Source: Fistulifera solaris
Taxonomy: Eukaryota > Bacillariophyta > Bacillariophyceae > Naviculales > Stauroneidaceae
Direction of reading: 5' to 3'
Length of the DNA: 64,000 bases
NCBI GenBank assembly: GCA_030295235.1
Contig: AP026164.1
Coordinates: forward strand, 434,001-498,000
The notes below the pieces were generated by a model. It did not search any database. It saw only the letters and a program-made list of their open reading frames with translations, and was not told the DNA's origin. Below are positions 1-10,955 of the stretch, one piece after another (positions within the stretch are counted from its first letter, which is position 1; each line of letters opens with the position of its first letter). Made by a program: the position numbers and the translations under genes.

Positions 1-908
1 TGTGAGTGTACAGCGTGCTAGAACTTGAATACGGGCCGGAATCTGATGCGGAAGGGCAACTCCCCTGTGTAACGCCATTCCATCCGGTACATTTTGCTTT
101 CCCAATAAGAGAATACTGCATGCAGCTATCAATAACGGACATGCAATTGCGACGAAAGGAAGTCCTCCTTTTTGTCGAGAAATATATAAAATGCCAAATC
201 CTGAAATAAAGTCACATTCGAAAAGATGAGAAAGGACAAAGTCCAGAGACAGCAAGCGAGAGTTATAGCAAGAGCAGCAGCGTTCATGATAGATTCTTGG
301 AGGAAAATAAAAATCCGATCTCAAATTTCAACTCGTCCGCAAAAAGCAGATTATCTTGATGGCGCCTAAATAGAGGGATCGGACGTGCGCTCTCTATAAG
401 CTATTGGCAATGTTCTGAGTTTTGAGACGAATGAACAAGTTGTGATGTATTAGGCGGCACATCATGATCAGCAATGAGACCGTCGCATGTCAAAGAAAAG
501 GTGCACACTTAAATTTCTTTTATCGCACGTGTTTCGCACGTGTTTGCCACGAGCTTAAAAGCATTTGTTTAGCGTTTAAGAATTCCGGATTCCAACTTCG
601 ATGTGGGTCCAACCTTCGTACGTTCGGAATTTGGGACCTACCTCAATAAATACTTTGTATCATGTCCATTTTCATTTCACACCATGGCGGTGGTGATGAC
701 AACGGTGATACAGGATCATAACAATACCATTTTCTCTTGCGAATCTATTTCAATCATAAAGACCTACCTGATTCCTTACAGTTAACCTGCAACCCTTGTT
801 ATTGCGTGTTTGGGTTGATCTACTGTGACGAAAACCGCCGTTCATTTATTGCGCCGCTTCTCCACAAACGCGTCAACTTGCTTGAGTTGTTCAACAGATC
901 AAAGCATC
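1..908. other. Intergenic / upstream region of the CDKA gene
   Basis: No gene can be supported here. Short open frames (for example 464-649 and 603-785) lack recognisable domains and overlap one another. An AATAAA-like string lies near 206. The stretch just before 909 is presumably the promoter and 5' leader of the kinase gene, but I see no defined element. Confidence 0.5.
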
Positions 909-1923
909 ATGGAACGATATCAACGGCTAGAAAAGGCCGGAGAGGGAACATATGGTGTGGTCTACAAGGCAAAAGACAGAGTCACAGGAGAAATTGTCGC
1001 TTTGAAAAGATTCGTCTCGAAGCAGAAGACGAAGGGATACCCTCAACTGCTATTCGAGAAATATCATTACTGAAAGAACTTCAGCATCCGAATATTGTTC
1101 GCCTGTATGATGTGGTTCATACCGAGAGAAAATTGACACTTGTCTTTGAGTTTCTAGATCAAGATTTGAAAAAGTATCTCGACATATGCGACACGGGTCT
1201 GAGCTTACCGATTCTCAAGTCCTTTTTGTATCAGCTGCTGACCGGCGTGGCTCATTGTCATCACCATCGAATATTGCACAGAGATTTGAAACCGTAAGTC
1301 TTGGCTGTTTTGATTGAAAGGAAAATGCCACGGAGATAGTTGTACCAGCTCGATCGTTTATGTATGACTACGTACTCATTTGTGCTAACCGCCCCTCTGC
1401 CTCCGTAAATAATCCTGCGAACAGTCCCAACTTACTCATTAATCGCGAAGGACAACTAAAATTGGCAGATTTCGGTTTAGCAAGGGCTTTTGGTATCCCT
1501 GTACGATCGTATACCCACGAAGTGGTTACTTTATGGTATCGTGCACCAGATGTTTTAATGGGGAGCCGCAGATACTCGACCCCGGTCGATATCTGGAGTG
1601 TTGGGTGCATCTTTGCAGAAATGGCGAATGGGCGACCCTTGGTAGCGGGGACTTCCGAAGCGGATCAACTTGATCGTATATTCCGATTGTTAGGGACGCC
1701 TTCCTTACAAGATTATCCAGGAATTGTTGATCTACCGGATTATTCACCGGACATGCCACCCTATCCCCCACCTCGACAGGGTTTAGCATCTCTAGTTCCT
1801 TCTTTGGGTCCAGATGGTGTCGATCTTTTGTCAAAAATGTTGCAATATGACCCAGCGAGACGTATTACAGCGCAACAAGCACTCGAGCATCCTTTCTTCT
1901 ATGATATGACAGGTCGACGTTGA
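909..1923 (+). CDS. CDKA1: Cyclin-dependent kinase, PSTAIRE type (CDKA/CDK1-like), frame broken once
   Basis: This is the central cell-cycle serine/threonine kinase, active when bound to a cyclin. The protein starts [16 protein letters not shown] (glycine-rich loop GEGTYGVV), then ALK (ATP-binding Lys), PSTAIRE helix ([10 protein letters not shown]), HRDLKP catalytic loop, DFGLARAF and the activation segment [13 protein letters not shown]. There is one intron, 1294-1424 (GTAAGT...ACAG), which splits the Pro codon of HRDLKP. The reading frame breaks at the A run 1005-1008: one more A gives [13 protein letters not shown], and exons 909-1293 plus 1425-1923 then encode 294 residues, the usual CDK length. 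An ATG at 825 opens a longer frame, but 909 matches the family start. The name CDKA1 follows the PSTAIRE motif and diatom usage. Confidence 0.93.
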
Positions 1924-1997
1924 CAAATAATCAAGTTAAATTACAGCACTTATACATCTTGCCCACAAACTTTCAATATCTTGCGGTGAAAGGGGCT

Positions 1998-3901
1998 TTA
2001 ACTCGTCGACAATGTAGTGGATGATGTGTAGCTTAAATTGCCGGTAGATCCTTGTAAGAGTGGGGACGACTCACTCATGGCTATAAAAGCGCCTCTCGTG
2101 CTATTTGCTAATAGTGCAGGGGGTTCATTTGTATTTTCCATGACATCCAAAGGGTCCGAAATGGTTCTATTGCTTGCCCGAGTAATTGAATCGCAAGCGC
2201 TAGTTTGTGCAACACAGCGGCGCCTCTTTCGACTTGGTGTCTTTCCCACGTCTTGTCTGCACATGGGACAATTGCATGGATTACCACAGCCTGAATGAAC
2301 CCACGTTTTCCAGCAGGTCTCACAGAATATGTGGCCGCATCGAAGCAGCTTAATATTTTTCCCGTCAGCGCCATAGAGGGGGAATTCCGTAGGTGTCAAC
2401 ACGACGGAGGAATCTATTCGCGCTTTTAAATTCATCCACTCGTTTGAGGACGTCTGTCGCTTTCAAGTCCGAATCCTCTCCCCTCGGAGGAAATAGTTCA
2501 AGACAGATGGGACAAACCTTTGTCTTATACTCGCGCTGCAGTTGCCTGGCCTTTTCTCGATCGACTGAATTTAACTGACTCCGCTCTTCAGCATATCGCC
2601 ATCTCTTTTTCGATCTCGGTATTCACCCCACGCTCCGAAAAAAATGTGAAGATGGCGAAAGCCATAACAACTCCAAAACGAGTAATAAAATCATTGATTC
2701 TATCAGACCAGGTTGGTGGTCCTGCTTTCAGCATGTCTGTAAGATCGGAGATGGCGTGCAGAATAGCCCCTCCAAAGTCGCGTCTCTTCAAATCAGGCTT
2801 CATGTTCACAACGATGTGGTCGAGGCGCCACCAAGGAAGTACTGACGATATACTGCTCCTCGTAGAAATGAAGCAAACGTGATCCTGAACTGACAAAAAT
2901 ATAAGAAGCCCATGGGTGTTCTCCAAATCGTTCTTTGCCTCTCCTCCTCCGTCGCCTCTAGTCGACCACCAACTATCGTGTAGAGTTCTTGCAAATACTT
3001 GGGCTGCATCATTTACCAAGTCTTGCTCATTCTCATAAGCATAGTAAGTCCCATCCCTTAGAACAGCGGATATATCCATCTTCCTGACAGTCGCAACCGC
3101 AAGTTCGACTCGCGGCAAACGCTTACCACCCCCAGATGCATAGCTTAATGTTGTTACGTTGTCCTGCAATCTTCGTCGTACAGGTGGGCCTATTGCGACG
3201 TCCCAAGGTCGAGAGACTTCAGGCACTACCGCTCGTTCTCCGTTCCCAAAGGTGTCTGTGAAGTTTTCCAGCGCAATTGCAATTTCTTCAAGATACAAGC
3301 CACCCAGCACCCAGTCTGGATCGCAGAGCCGTAAACCATGACGACCTTCTCTTAGACTATCTCGGGGCTCTAAATGTGAAATGGCACACCTTAATGGATT
3401 CTCTAGCGGATTGGGATAAAAGTCAGGTGTCCAACCATACACTGTAGGATTTTTATACGAAACCCGAGTCTCCGATTTAACGTCTCCGCTTGCGGCAGCC
3501 CCATCCCAAGATCCAGCCTGCTGACTATCGTCACCTCGTGAAGTAAAAAAAGAGCCCGAGAGCGGTGTGCGCCACCATGCTAGACGGCTTCTGCCTGAAA
3601 AATGTTCTTTATGTCGCAATTGTAAAAGTGCAGAGGAAGCGCGTCTGGTATGCGAACCCGTCAAAGCCGCGTAGTAAATGGCGACGGCCTGTATGACGAC
3701 TAAAGATAGCGTCGCCATCCAGACTTTGTAAGAAATCAGCCAACTGCGATATCGTGCTTGTCGCATTTTGCGCTGAAGAGGCGTCTCTTCGCTGTCTGAA
3801 TGCATCGATATCACGCTCAAGCACTCACCGAAAAGGCGTTCTGTCAATCTGGCACTCTCCATTGCCGCAAAACTGTTATTTTCGTGAGTTCGTGTTGACA
3901 T
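1998..3901 (-). CDS. Membrane TPM-domain protein with C-terminal RING finger (probable E3 ligase), frame broken twice
   Basis: The N-terminal part (from 3901) has a membrane helix at about residues 55-80 and a lumenal/extracellular region resembling the TPM (TLP18.3/Psb32/MOLO-1) fold, with a stretch [21 protein letters not shown] second membrane helix follows (about 405-423). The cytosolic tail carries a RING: CPIC, then CGHIFCETC and CPMC. These pieces lie in three frames. Breaks fall at T run 2606-2610 (one base too many) and G run 2378-2382 (one too many). Repaired, the gene is 633 residues and the linker reads RYAEERSQL...CPICLELFP...GIPLYGADG. The likely role is ubiquitin ligation at a membrane; target unknown. 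It could instead be a pseudogene, but both breaks being homopolymers argues against that. Confidence 0.75.
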
Positions 3902-4563
3902 TATGGTGACACGTTTGCTTCAATGTTCAGGATCGGCTTGCAAGTTCATCAGAATTTTTTAATTTGAAATTTGCAAACAAGTTTTATCGCGAAAGAGACG
4001 GTTCGTAGTTGGTGCTTTCCTCTTTATCCGTTCACTCGAATGCTTCGCATAAGGTCGATACATTGAGGTTCTGTCACATCATGAAAAGAGGCAAAAGTCG
4101 TCGCAAAGATTAAAGAACGCGTTCTTTCAAAAGTCAAGAAAAGCTGCGGGGCCTGTCAGACTGTCAGAATGTCAGACGACAGACGACGACAGACACCAAA
4201 AGGTTTCGAGTTTGGACCTTCAATCCTTCATCCCTAATCCCTAGTCGACCCTTTTCTCCGCCGCTCCACGAGTCAAATTTCCTCCGTTGAAACCTCAAAC
4301 GTGCAACCGACCACAGTAAAGTGTAGCCTTGGCTGGTACATTCGTTGTGCGACCAAATGGCACGAATGCATTTTTATAAGTAAAAATTGTATCAGATCAC
4401 GTTCCACGTCCATGCACGCGTTTTCGATCGATGCCAAGAAAAATCCGATCGCCCACTTTTTCCAAAAAAACTTCTTGTTTGACATCCAACGAATAAATAA
4501 ATCCTTTACCAACGTATCACTTCCTTCTACTTTCATAAAACGATACTTCACAAGAAAGTCACC
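3902..4563. other. Divergent intergenic region with short TGTCAGA repeats
   Basis: This 0.66 kb separates two divergent genes and presumably holds both promoters. Three copies of TGTCAGA lie head to tail at 4154-4160, 4162-4168 and 4170-4176, followed by ACGACAGACGACGACAGAC. No open frame here is supported. Confidence 0.4.
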
Positions 4564-5487
4564 ATGCTTCAATCGCCCCACAACAGGCTATCTCTTTGCT
4601 GCCTTTTCTGGTTGATCACAATGGGATCTAGCAGTCCCTTGAGAAATAATCTCCGAACACGACTGCTTAACGAACACGGCGCCGATAAATGCCTTCTTGA
4701 TGTTCATGTCCAATGTACTGTCGAAGGAAATGAACAACTTCCTATGAATTGCGACGACTTCGTACCTGCGCCTCTGCTGTTAGCACAATGTACAGAAACA
4801 CCCTTTTCGGTCACGATGCTTCTTCGTGGTGATCGATGCCAACCAAGCAATCTGGGTGTTGATTGCCAAGACCATTTCCCCCGCTCCGAAACATCACAGG
4901 AAGACGATTGGTTGTTTGTTGTCGCAACTGATGCGTCTGGTAAGGCAATGGAATACCACCGTGGTTGGGTTCGTGTTGGTGATCATTACATACTTTCCAA
5001 TGGGTTACCAATGGAACATGGGATTCAGATCAACGTGTATAATGATGAACACGAATCGAACTTGTATCAAAGGGTTACGTATCGAGAAAAACTTTGCACG
5101 AATCAACACGCCTTTCTTGGTTTACTAGGCGGTTCGCAGATCATTAAATTCAAGGATAGGTACAACAACGCCGTTACACCATTTCGAAGCTCATCTTATC
5201 AAGCTTTCATCGACATCAAAATCTTACGACAAGATAAGATGGCAGAAAGTATCCGACTTGAGTCGCTAAATGTATTAACGAGCTTTGAAGACATTCTCGA
5301 ATTATCAGATGAACTGAAAGGAGCTGTTCTTGAACAAGGAACATCATACCAAGTTCGCGTCCCGCTATCACTCAACTTGTTGGAAAAGCAAGATCATTCG
5401 TTGCTTGTCCAAGTCACGGGAAAAGCAGGCGAATGTGTCGGAGCTAGCTTTCATAGAATTATGGATGCCCGAACGGTGTCCAGCTAA
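4564..5487 (+). CDS. Secreted or ER protein of unknown function
   Basis: The frame is open for 307 residues. The start ATG lies in a good context (GTCACCATG). Residues about 8-22 (LSLCCLFWLITMGSS) look like a signal peptide; an internal ATG at 4621 falls inside it. The mature part is Cys-containing (CLLDVHVQCTVEG, CDDF, CQPSNLGVDCQ) and otherwise mostly beta-rich with alternating hydrophobics. I recognise no catalytic motif or named domain. It ends 140 bp before the 3' end of the convergent sulfotransferase gene. The coding call rests on length, signal peptide and start context; the function is not known. Confidence 0.75.
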   Translation: MLQSPHNRLSLCCLFWLITMGSSSPLRNNLRTRLLNEHGADKCLLDVHVQCTVEGNEQLPMNCDDFVPAPLLLAQCTETPFSVTMLLRGDRCQPSNLGVDCQDHFPRSETSQEDDWLFVVATDASGKAMEYHRGWVRVGDHYILSNGLPMEHGIQINVYNDEHESNLYQRVTYREKLCTNQHAFLGLLGGSQIIKFKDRYNNAVTPFRSSSYQAFIDIKILRQDKMAESIRLESLNVLTSFEDILELSDELKGAVLEQGTSYQVRVPLSLNLLEKQDHSLLVQVTGKAGECVGASFHRIMDARTVSS

Positions 5488-5626
5488 AATTGTCAGGCAC
5501 ACTACAATGTGGCTTCCCATTCTGTTGCTACTTCTACATAAATCTAGATCCGCACTTTCCGTTCACTAATGAATGCATTTGAATGTATTAGTCGGCTTCT
5601 CGATGCTATCGTGTTGTTCATTGAAC

Positions 5627-6784
5627 TTATCTATGTTCCATCTCATTTGCAAAGCGGTCGATGCATGGGTAGCCACATCCAAAATCTCGAACGTAACAAT
5701 TTGCCTTTGCCAGTTCGAGCTGTGGCGAACCATCTTGACTGCAAGGAAAATTCGTCTCGTTCTGGCAAGCGTTTTCAATCTGTTGACGAAGATCACGAAA
5801 CTGAGCAAGGTCTCTCTCAAATGATGGTCTGCCGATCAATTCATCGATGGTTCTATCCAGTGACTTGTTCGCAACCTCGTATAACAGTCGGTCACCAACG
5901 TGCGTCTGCTTCCATTCGGCTGATTCGAAAAAAGATGTAATGGCAGGAGTTAAGAAAGCTCCAGCGAGAGAGACGCATCGGTTTCCACTGAGATACCAGC
6001 TTCCATTTCTCTTGGACGGCATGGTAATCAAATCCGTCCATGGCAGTTTCGTCAACCAAGACCAGACTAGAAGCGACTCATCCAGACGGTCAACCACAAA
6101 CAAAAAATGGTAGAACGTTGTGATGCGCCGAATGGTTTCGTATAATTCCGAAATACGGTCATTTTCATTTGTAACATTGACAACCAATTCCTTGTCAGCA
6201 GTGTAATCAAGTAAAAAATCAGGTTTCGTCTCGCGAAGCTTCTGAATAATAAACGAATCCTTCGGATTCCTTGGACCGCCAGTATTCTTATGGAATGAAA
6301 CATAATGAAAGTAAACACTCGACATGGCTCGGGAGGACGGCTCTCGAATCGGTGCTACACGAATCGCACTCGCGTCATCATCCCATGAATATTCTCGTGC
6401 CAGTTTGTGTTGCCAGTGAACGGTGCAATTGTGGCGATTTTGAATTCGTAACACGACACCAGCAAGGGTACTGCTCGCCGATTTCGGAACTTTGATCAAT
6501 ACCAGCCCCATTGGTGAGCCCTTCTGGGTATTGCGATCATTCCTACACCATGCATCAAGGTTATGAACGGACCAGACTCGACTCAGTTTAGTCGCGAGAT
6601 GATCTAGACACGCATCTTGTAGAAAGCAGTCTGGTCTACTTTCGAACTCCGGCACAGCGACCACCACAGGAATCGGTAAATCCGATGATTGTTGATTCAA
6701 GAACAGTAACAACTGCAGCGATAAGCAAAGGAGAGAAACGGCAACACAGACTGATAGCCTTCTCGAGAGAAGCCGAAGGGTCAT
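5627..6784 (-). CDS. Golgi-type sulfotransferase family protein
   Basis: This 385-residue protein has type II membrane topology: a short basic N-terminus, one signal-anchor helix (about residues 10-30) and a lumenal catalytic domain. The PAPS-binding 5'-phosphosulfate loop is seen as LIKVPKSASSTLAG (about residue 95-108), and the 3'-phosphate site as APIREPSSRAMSSVYFHY. The C-terminal part is Cys-rich (NCYVRDFGCGYPCIDRF), consistent with disulfides in the secretory pathway. Members transfer sulfate from PAPS to carbohydrate; in a diatom a cell-wall or secreted polysaccharide is plausible, but the acceptor cannot be read from the sequence. The single open frame shows no break. Confidence 0.82.
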   Translation of the reverse strand: MTLRLLSRRLSVCVAVSLLCLSLQLLLFLNQQSSDLPIPVVVAVPEFESRPDCFLQDACLDHLATKLSRVWSVHNLDAWCRNDRNTQKGSPMGLVLIKVPKSASSTLAGVVLRIQNRHNCTVHWQHKLAREYSWDDDASAIRVAPIREPSSRAMSSVYFHYVSFHKNTGGPRNPKDSFIIQKLRETKPDFLLDYTADKELVVNVTNENDRISELYETIRRITTFYHFLFVVDRLDESLLVWSWLTKLPWTDLITMPSKRNGSWYLSGNRCVSLAGAFLTPAITSFFESAEWKQTHVGDRLLYEVANKSLDRTIDELIGRPSFERDLAQFRDLRQQIENACQNETNFPCSQDGSPQLELAKANCYVRDFGCGYPCIDRFANEMEHR

Positions 6785-7280
6785 GAATTGACTTGTGCTT
6801 GTTGCTACGCCATAGCGCTTTGCGGATAGACGATCGTGCTGCTATAATTCGCTTGCTCCTATCCCAGCTAATACCTTTTATTAACAAGCACAAGAAGCAC
6901 AGCATCAAAGATGAAAATGAATCGTCATCGAAAATGTGTGCTTTTTTTGCGTTGCGCTGCGTTCAATTTCAAAAATCTGACTGTGGGCCCAATTGTAGCA
7001 GAACTACTGCCGACTCGATTTCAGTCATTTGTCATGTTGCGATTTGGTTTTTACTCCGTATTAGGCATATACTTCCATCAGCAGCAAGCGTTTTTTTCGT
7101 TTTAAAGGATAGCCATACTTCGTATCATGACAACAAGCTGACGCATTCTTTGCGTCGAGAAAGCATGTAGCGTCCGTTACTTGAGATTCATAGCACGCGA
7201 TTCTAAAACTAAGGCTAAATCTAATAAACGACAAACCGCAAAAACTGTCTTTATTCAATTTGATTGTTTCTATGACATGT
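6785..7280. other. Intergenic region between two minus-strand genes
   Basis: About 0.5 kb with no supported gene. Short open frames on both strands (6793-7170, 6911-7105) have no recognisable content. The right part probably holds the 3' end of the receptor transcript and the left part the sulfotransferase promoter. Confidence 0.45.
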
Positions 7281-8600
7281 TTATAAGAAGTACTCGGGTT
7301 TGAATTCCTCGGAAACTGCTTTTTGCTCTTGTTCTTGCTGCTCGTGCTGCGGCTGTTGTTGTCGCTCTTGGACAAGTTCATCATCGAATTTAAGAACGGG
7401 ATCTGAAGAACTCGTGTCACTATCATTTTCGATGAATAAGATACCATTTTCCACAATTGCCTGTGGGATATCCATTGTGATATCTAGGCCTTCTTTATCT
7501 TTGCCCATGGGCTGCTCTTCTACGACATAAATCATATTACTTCGCGAGGAATTCGTCTCGGTGACACGCCTACCTCGATGCCCACTGTCCGACCCCGTAC
7601 TAAAGTGCGTTATCATCAATGGGTCTTCTACTTGACAGAACTTGCAGCCCAAGCTAGCAAAAAATCGCCTCATTTTAGCCTTGGTGTCAGGTCGATTGCG
7701 AACAAAAATGAGAAAATTCCAGAGGCCCTGTAGAGGCTCACAAAACGAAGACATGTAGTCAAGCCAGTAGGCTTTCCAATTGAACCAGTGTGCGATTGAC
7801 CACAAAGTAGAGGGCATCCACGTAATCAAAAATGAAAGGGAATAAAGAATAGCCTGCACGGCTACTTTCGTCGATTCCGATTCGGTGCGTCCCAGGGTAT
7901 GGCTCGAGTGCCCATCGATGCTGTAGCGATTCAATCGCTTGACGGTGCGTTTGACTTCCATGCAGATAAAAGCCATACAGATGCAACAAGCCAGCACGCA
8001 AACCCAAAGTGGTCCGTAGAACAAGAGCACACCGTACAACCAAGCATGATTTCCCCGCTCGCAGGGCACATCGCTGGACTGGAAACTGCTATCTCCGCAC
8101 TCGGCGGGGTCTCCAATAATCCAACACACGGCTCCTATATGATTGTATTGCTCCAGAGGGAGTAGAAGGAATGAAGTTCCGACAGAAAATGATAGAATGA
8201 ACCCGTGCACCCACAATTCAATTGAGGCAAGCATAAGATCGGTCCATCGGAAATTAATAATGAGTAAATAGAACAGCGCCAAAGAACAGTTGTAAAGAGG
8301 AGCACCGACGGCTAGTTGCAAAAGGAATCCTTGAAAGTTGCACGTACCGCGATTGCCGGCACTGAGAGCGAAATTTCCCTCAGGAACAAACCACGTGGAC
8401 ATGAACCATGCGAAGGAGGAAAGGATATCGATGCAACTCATTCCCACAAGAATACGTTTAACAGGGCCTGCTCTATTGCGTTTCCCGTCGCAGTAGACCT
8501 CGTAAATAATCATAGCCGAGCATGGTATTGAAAGAGGCGCAGTGACTTTGGGTGTAATGGCAACAGCTCGCTGCTGCCGGTAGCTTAGTTGTTCCCCCAT
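7281..8600 (-). CDS. Seven-transmembrane receptor (GPCR-like)
   Basis: The 439-residue frame shows about seven hydrophobic helices in residues 15-310, beginning with PLSIPCSAMIIYEVY, followed by short basic loops (CDGKRNRAGPVKR) and a Cys pair typical of extracellular loops (RGTCNFQGF and a loop with AVCWIIGDPAEC). The last helix is followed by NRPDTKAKMRRFF and a long hydrophilic tail (about 130 residues, Gln/Glu-rich near the end: QERQQQPQHEQQEQEQ). This layout resembles the cAMP-receptor-like/secretin-like GPCR family expanded in diatoms, where I recall relatives named GPCR1A. Ligand and G protein are unknown. The frame is uninterrupted. Confidence 0.78.
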   Translation of the reverse strand: MGEQLSYRQQRAVAITPKVTAPLSIPCSAMIIYEVYCDGKRNRAGPVKRILVGMSCIDILSSFAWFMSTWFVPEGNFALSAGNRGTCNFQGFLLQLAVGAPLYNCSLALFYLLIINFRWTDLMLASIELWVHGFILSFSVGTSFLLLPLEQYNHIGAVCWIIGDPAECGDSSFQSSDVPCERGNHAWLYGVLLFYGPLWVCVLACCICMAFICMEVKRTVKRLNRYSIDGHSSHTLGRTESESTKVAVQAILYSLSFLITWMPSTLWSIAHWFNWKAYWLDYMSSFCEPLQGLWNFLIFVRNRPDTKAKMRRFFASLGCKFCQVEDPLMITHFSTGSDSGHRGRRVTETNSSRSNMIYVVEEQPMGKDKEGLDITMDIPQAIVENGILFIENDSDTSSSDPVLKFDDELVQERQQQPQHEQQEQEQKAVSEEFKPEYFL

Positions 8601-9814
8601 CGGAGTAATTTTTATGATAAGGAATAATTACGGTGATCGAATGTTTTGAAAAGCATTAAAGAAGGATTGGCATTGCACGCTGCTGGGCTATGTGGTATAC
8701 CAGGGAAAAGAGAATCAGTTGTTAGTTGTTATGCCTTACATGAGAAACGAAACCTGGTGCCAGTACGGTACTTCGTTTAGCAATCATACTGGTATCACTC
8801 TTAAATTCAACAAAATGCCGGTCGGTGGTCGATGGTCGATGCAAATGATCGATGGTAAATGGGTGTCACATTTGTTCGGACCAATGAGATTCATTGATGA
8901 AGAAAGACACAGTGCATAGTGAAGTACTATGTAGATAAGACAATTTAAACTCTGGTGTAAAGTGTATTAAGCCTGTAAGTACTCGGTACCGCATGGTTTT
9001 AGGCCGTAAATTGCTCGAAACTTCCCACGTTGTGCACGGCAGAAGCAAGCAATAGGTTGACACCATCAAACTTTAACCCTAAACAGAAATGAAAAAAATC
9101 GACAAATGCAACCTTTACAAACATGTTACACGTGATAGTCACGAGTCGCAGCCCTTAGAGCTACGAAGCTTTTTATTTTGGCAACAGATGTGATATAAAA
9201 GGGTTCTAGGGTTTGATGCAAAAACCTTAGGGATCGTGCGGTCTTCAGTGTCACTTTGGAGCCGACGTAATGAATAAATATGCTTCTGGGTTACACTGCT
9301 ACCTTTAGCCCTCACTTGTCCTGCAAAATTGACAATCAAGATAAACGCGTTTCACCAAGTGATAAACTTTCAACAGTATTGTCTTCCGTATTTACTACGT
9401 ACCCAAAGTGTTTTTCCGTTTTTTGGCACGACTGCATTTGAGTCATGAGTCAGTATCTTCCTAGCCACGCTGCTCCGCTCGCACAAAATGATAGGTCTAG
9501 GCTGAATTCGCTTATTTTACAAATTAATAGCCTTCTCCAGAGTTTTGCTGTACCTCATCTCAAATATTTGACGTCGAAAAGTCTCGTTAATCGTTAGTTC
9601 CCGTAATAGGATAAGCCCAAAGTAACGAAGGCGAACCTTTCCTTACAACTCACGACTGCTCCTCCTACTCATGACTAAATCAAGGTCCCCATCCTCTTAA
9701 CGCTTAACCCTATAGGAGGGGTACACGCGGCATTCTCGTTGTAACCCATAATTCTTTCACATCGTTCGGCCTTTTGATAAGCAAATATCTCTTCTACCAG
9801 ACGTCCAACTCCTA
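8601..9814. other. Intergenic region, 1.2 kb
   Basis: No supported gene. A 75-codon frame at 8692-8919 opens only with GTG and has no recognised domain. The stretch contains GGTACC at 8985-8990 and one copy of a dispersed hairpin motif at 9428-9446 followed by GAGTCATGAGTCA-like bZIP-type sites. Confidence 0.45.
9428..9446. repeat. Dispersed hairpin motif, copy 1 (imperfect)
   Basis: ACGACTG, five bases, GAGTCAT. One arm base differs from the three other copies in the window (21203, 53978, 54199). A second TGAGTCA-like site overlaps its right end. Confidence 0.5.
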
Positions 9815-10326
9815 ATGATTACGTGCCTATCACATCAACTGAGCTCATTCATTTTACCGTCGGCACCGGGTGTGCTTTCTTCTTTGACTTTAGCCCAAGA
9901 GCTTACACCAGCATTGCCTACCCCAAGGATCGCTCCTTCGATAGATCCTTTAATGAATTCTGATTCGGGTTATGGAATCATCTCTGCATTTATTCTGGCC
10001 GGCTTTGCGATAAATTTACAAAGTCACCGCTCGCAGAACGATTTTGTACTAGCGCCTCCTCCCATGAAGGAAAATATTCGATCGGCTGTCACCAACAGAA
10101 CAACATTCCAGGACTGGAAAGACATTTCTCGACCAGAAAACTTTGTGTTATTCAAAAGAGAGCAAACAATAACGCAGAAACTTCGTATCAGCGAATTGAA
10201 AAGCGTTGGGTCTTCTTCGCATTGTTACTCTTGTTCACTCCTATCTTTTCGTTCGAGTTCTTTTTGACGGTGAGCCGTCCATTATTCTGTGCCTGGGACC
10301 AAGATTTCTGCCAACCGTACCATTAG
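9815..10326 (+). pseudogene. Possible small membrane-protein gene, broken or decayed
   Basis: An ATG at 9815 (alternative 9953) opens a frame with a hydrophobic stretch GYGIISAFILAGFAINL. If the A run 10154-10157 were one base longer, the frame would continue into RIEKRW and a strong second membrane helix (VFFALLLLFTPIFSFEFFL), ending at a stop at 10324 for 170 residues. Beyond this, 10340-10575 still reads protein-like in the plus direction in mixed frames (ALGVVVAENRRARVNALTF; YLHGQHGQQLLRNIDWLF) but with a stop and a shift that are not homopolymer events. This could be a decayed gene or an unrecognised intron-containing gene. I do not recognise the protein. Confidence 0.35.
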
Positions 10327-10955
10327 ACCCGTGGAATTCGCTGTTGCTATTATGGTCCTGTGATTTGAGGTACGCAAAGATCCTTGTATTCGCGCACTGG
10401 GCGTTGTGGTGGCTGAGAATCGGCGAGCACGTGTTAACGCTTTGACTTTCACAAGAAAAAATCGAGACTGGATATAAAGGTTGCTACCTTCATGGACAGC
10501 ACGGACAGCAACTGCTACGGAATATCGATTGGCTGTTTGTCGAGCAAGATGAAGCAAAGCGCGTCAGTTCGGAGGGAAAAGTGAGATGACGACTGCTCCC
10601 CGAGGATGGAATGATTGAAACAACTGCCCCCTGTAGTAACTTGAGTCCACCTTGATTGTTTTTTCTCGCTGGGACCGTAAAGCTGATGGCACACCGTGTT
10701 GATCCCTTTGCAATTGTTGCTTGCAATATACCAGGTAAACCAACTCCGGAGGGCTATAGAAACCTGATCCCTTATCTACTGAGAGTCTCTATAAGCACGA
10801 AGCACCATAATTATTCTACAGAAAAAATTTCAGAAGAACATCCGCCCATCGCAGATCGAGTATTTTCTTTCAAAATATTTCTTTCGTTGATATTATACGA
10901 CTCTTTTAAATCCAACCTGCAATCCGCGCACAAATCCGATGCGATTTCAAAAGCG

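Noticed and set aside
1005-1008. Programmed frameshifting or pseudogene status of the CDK gene
   Set aside because: The break is a one-base change in an A run, like many others in the window, with all kinase motifs intact; a consensus error is simpler.
8692-8919. 75-codon frame between the receptor and the 9.8 kb gene
   Set aside because: It opens with GTG, has no domain and no neighbouring support.
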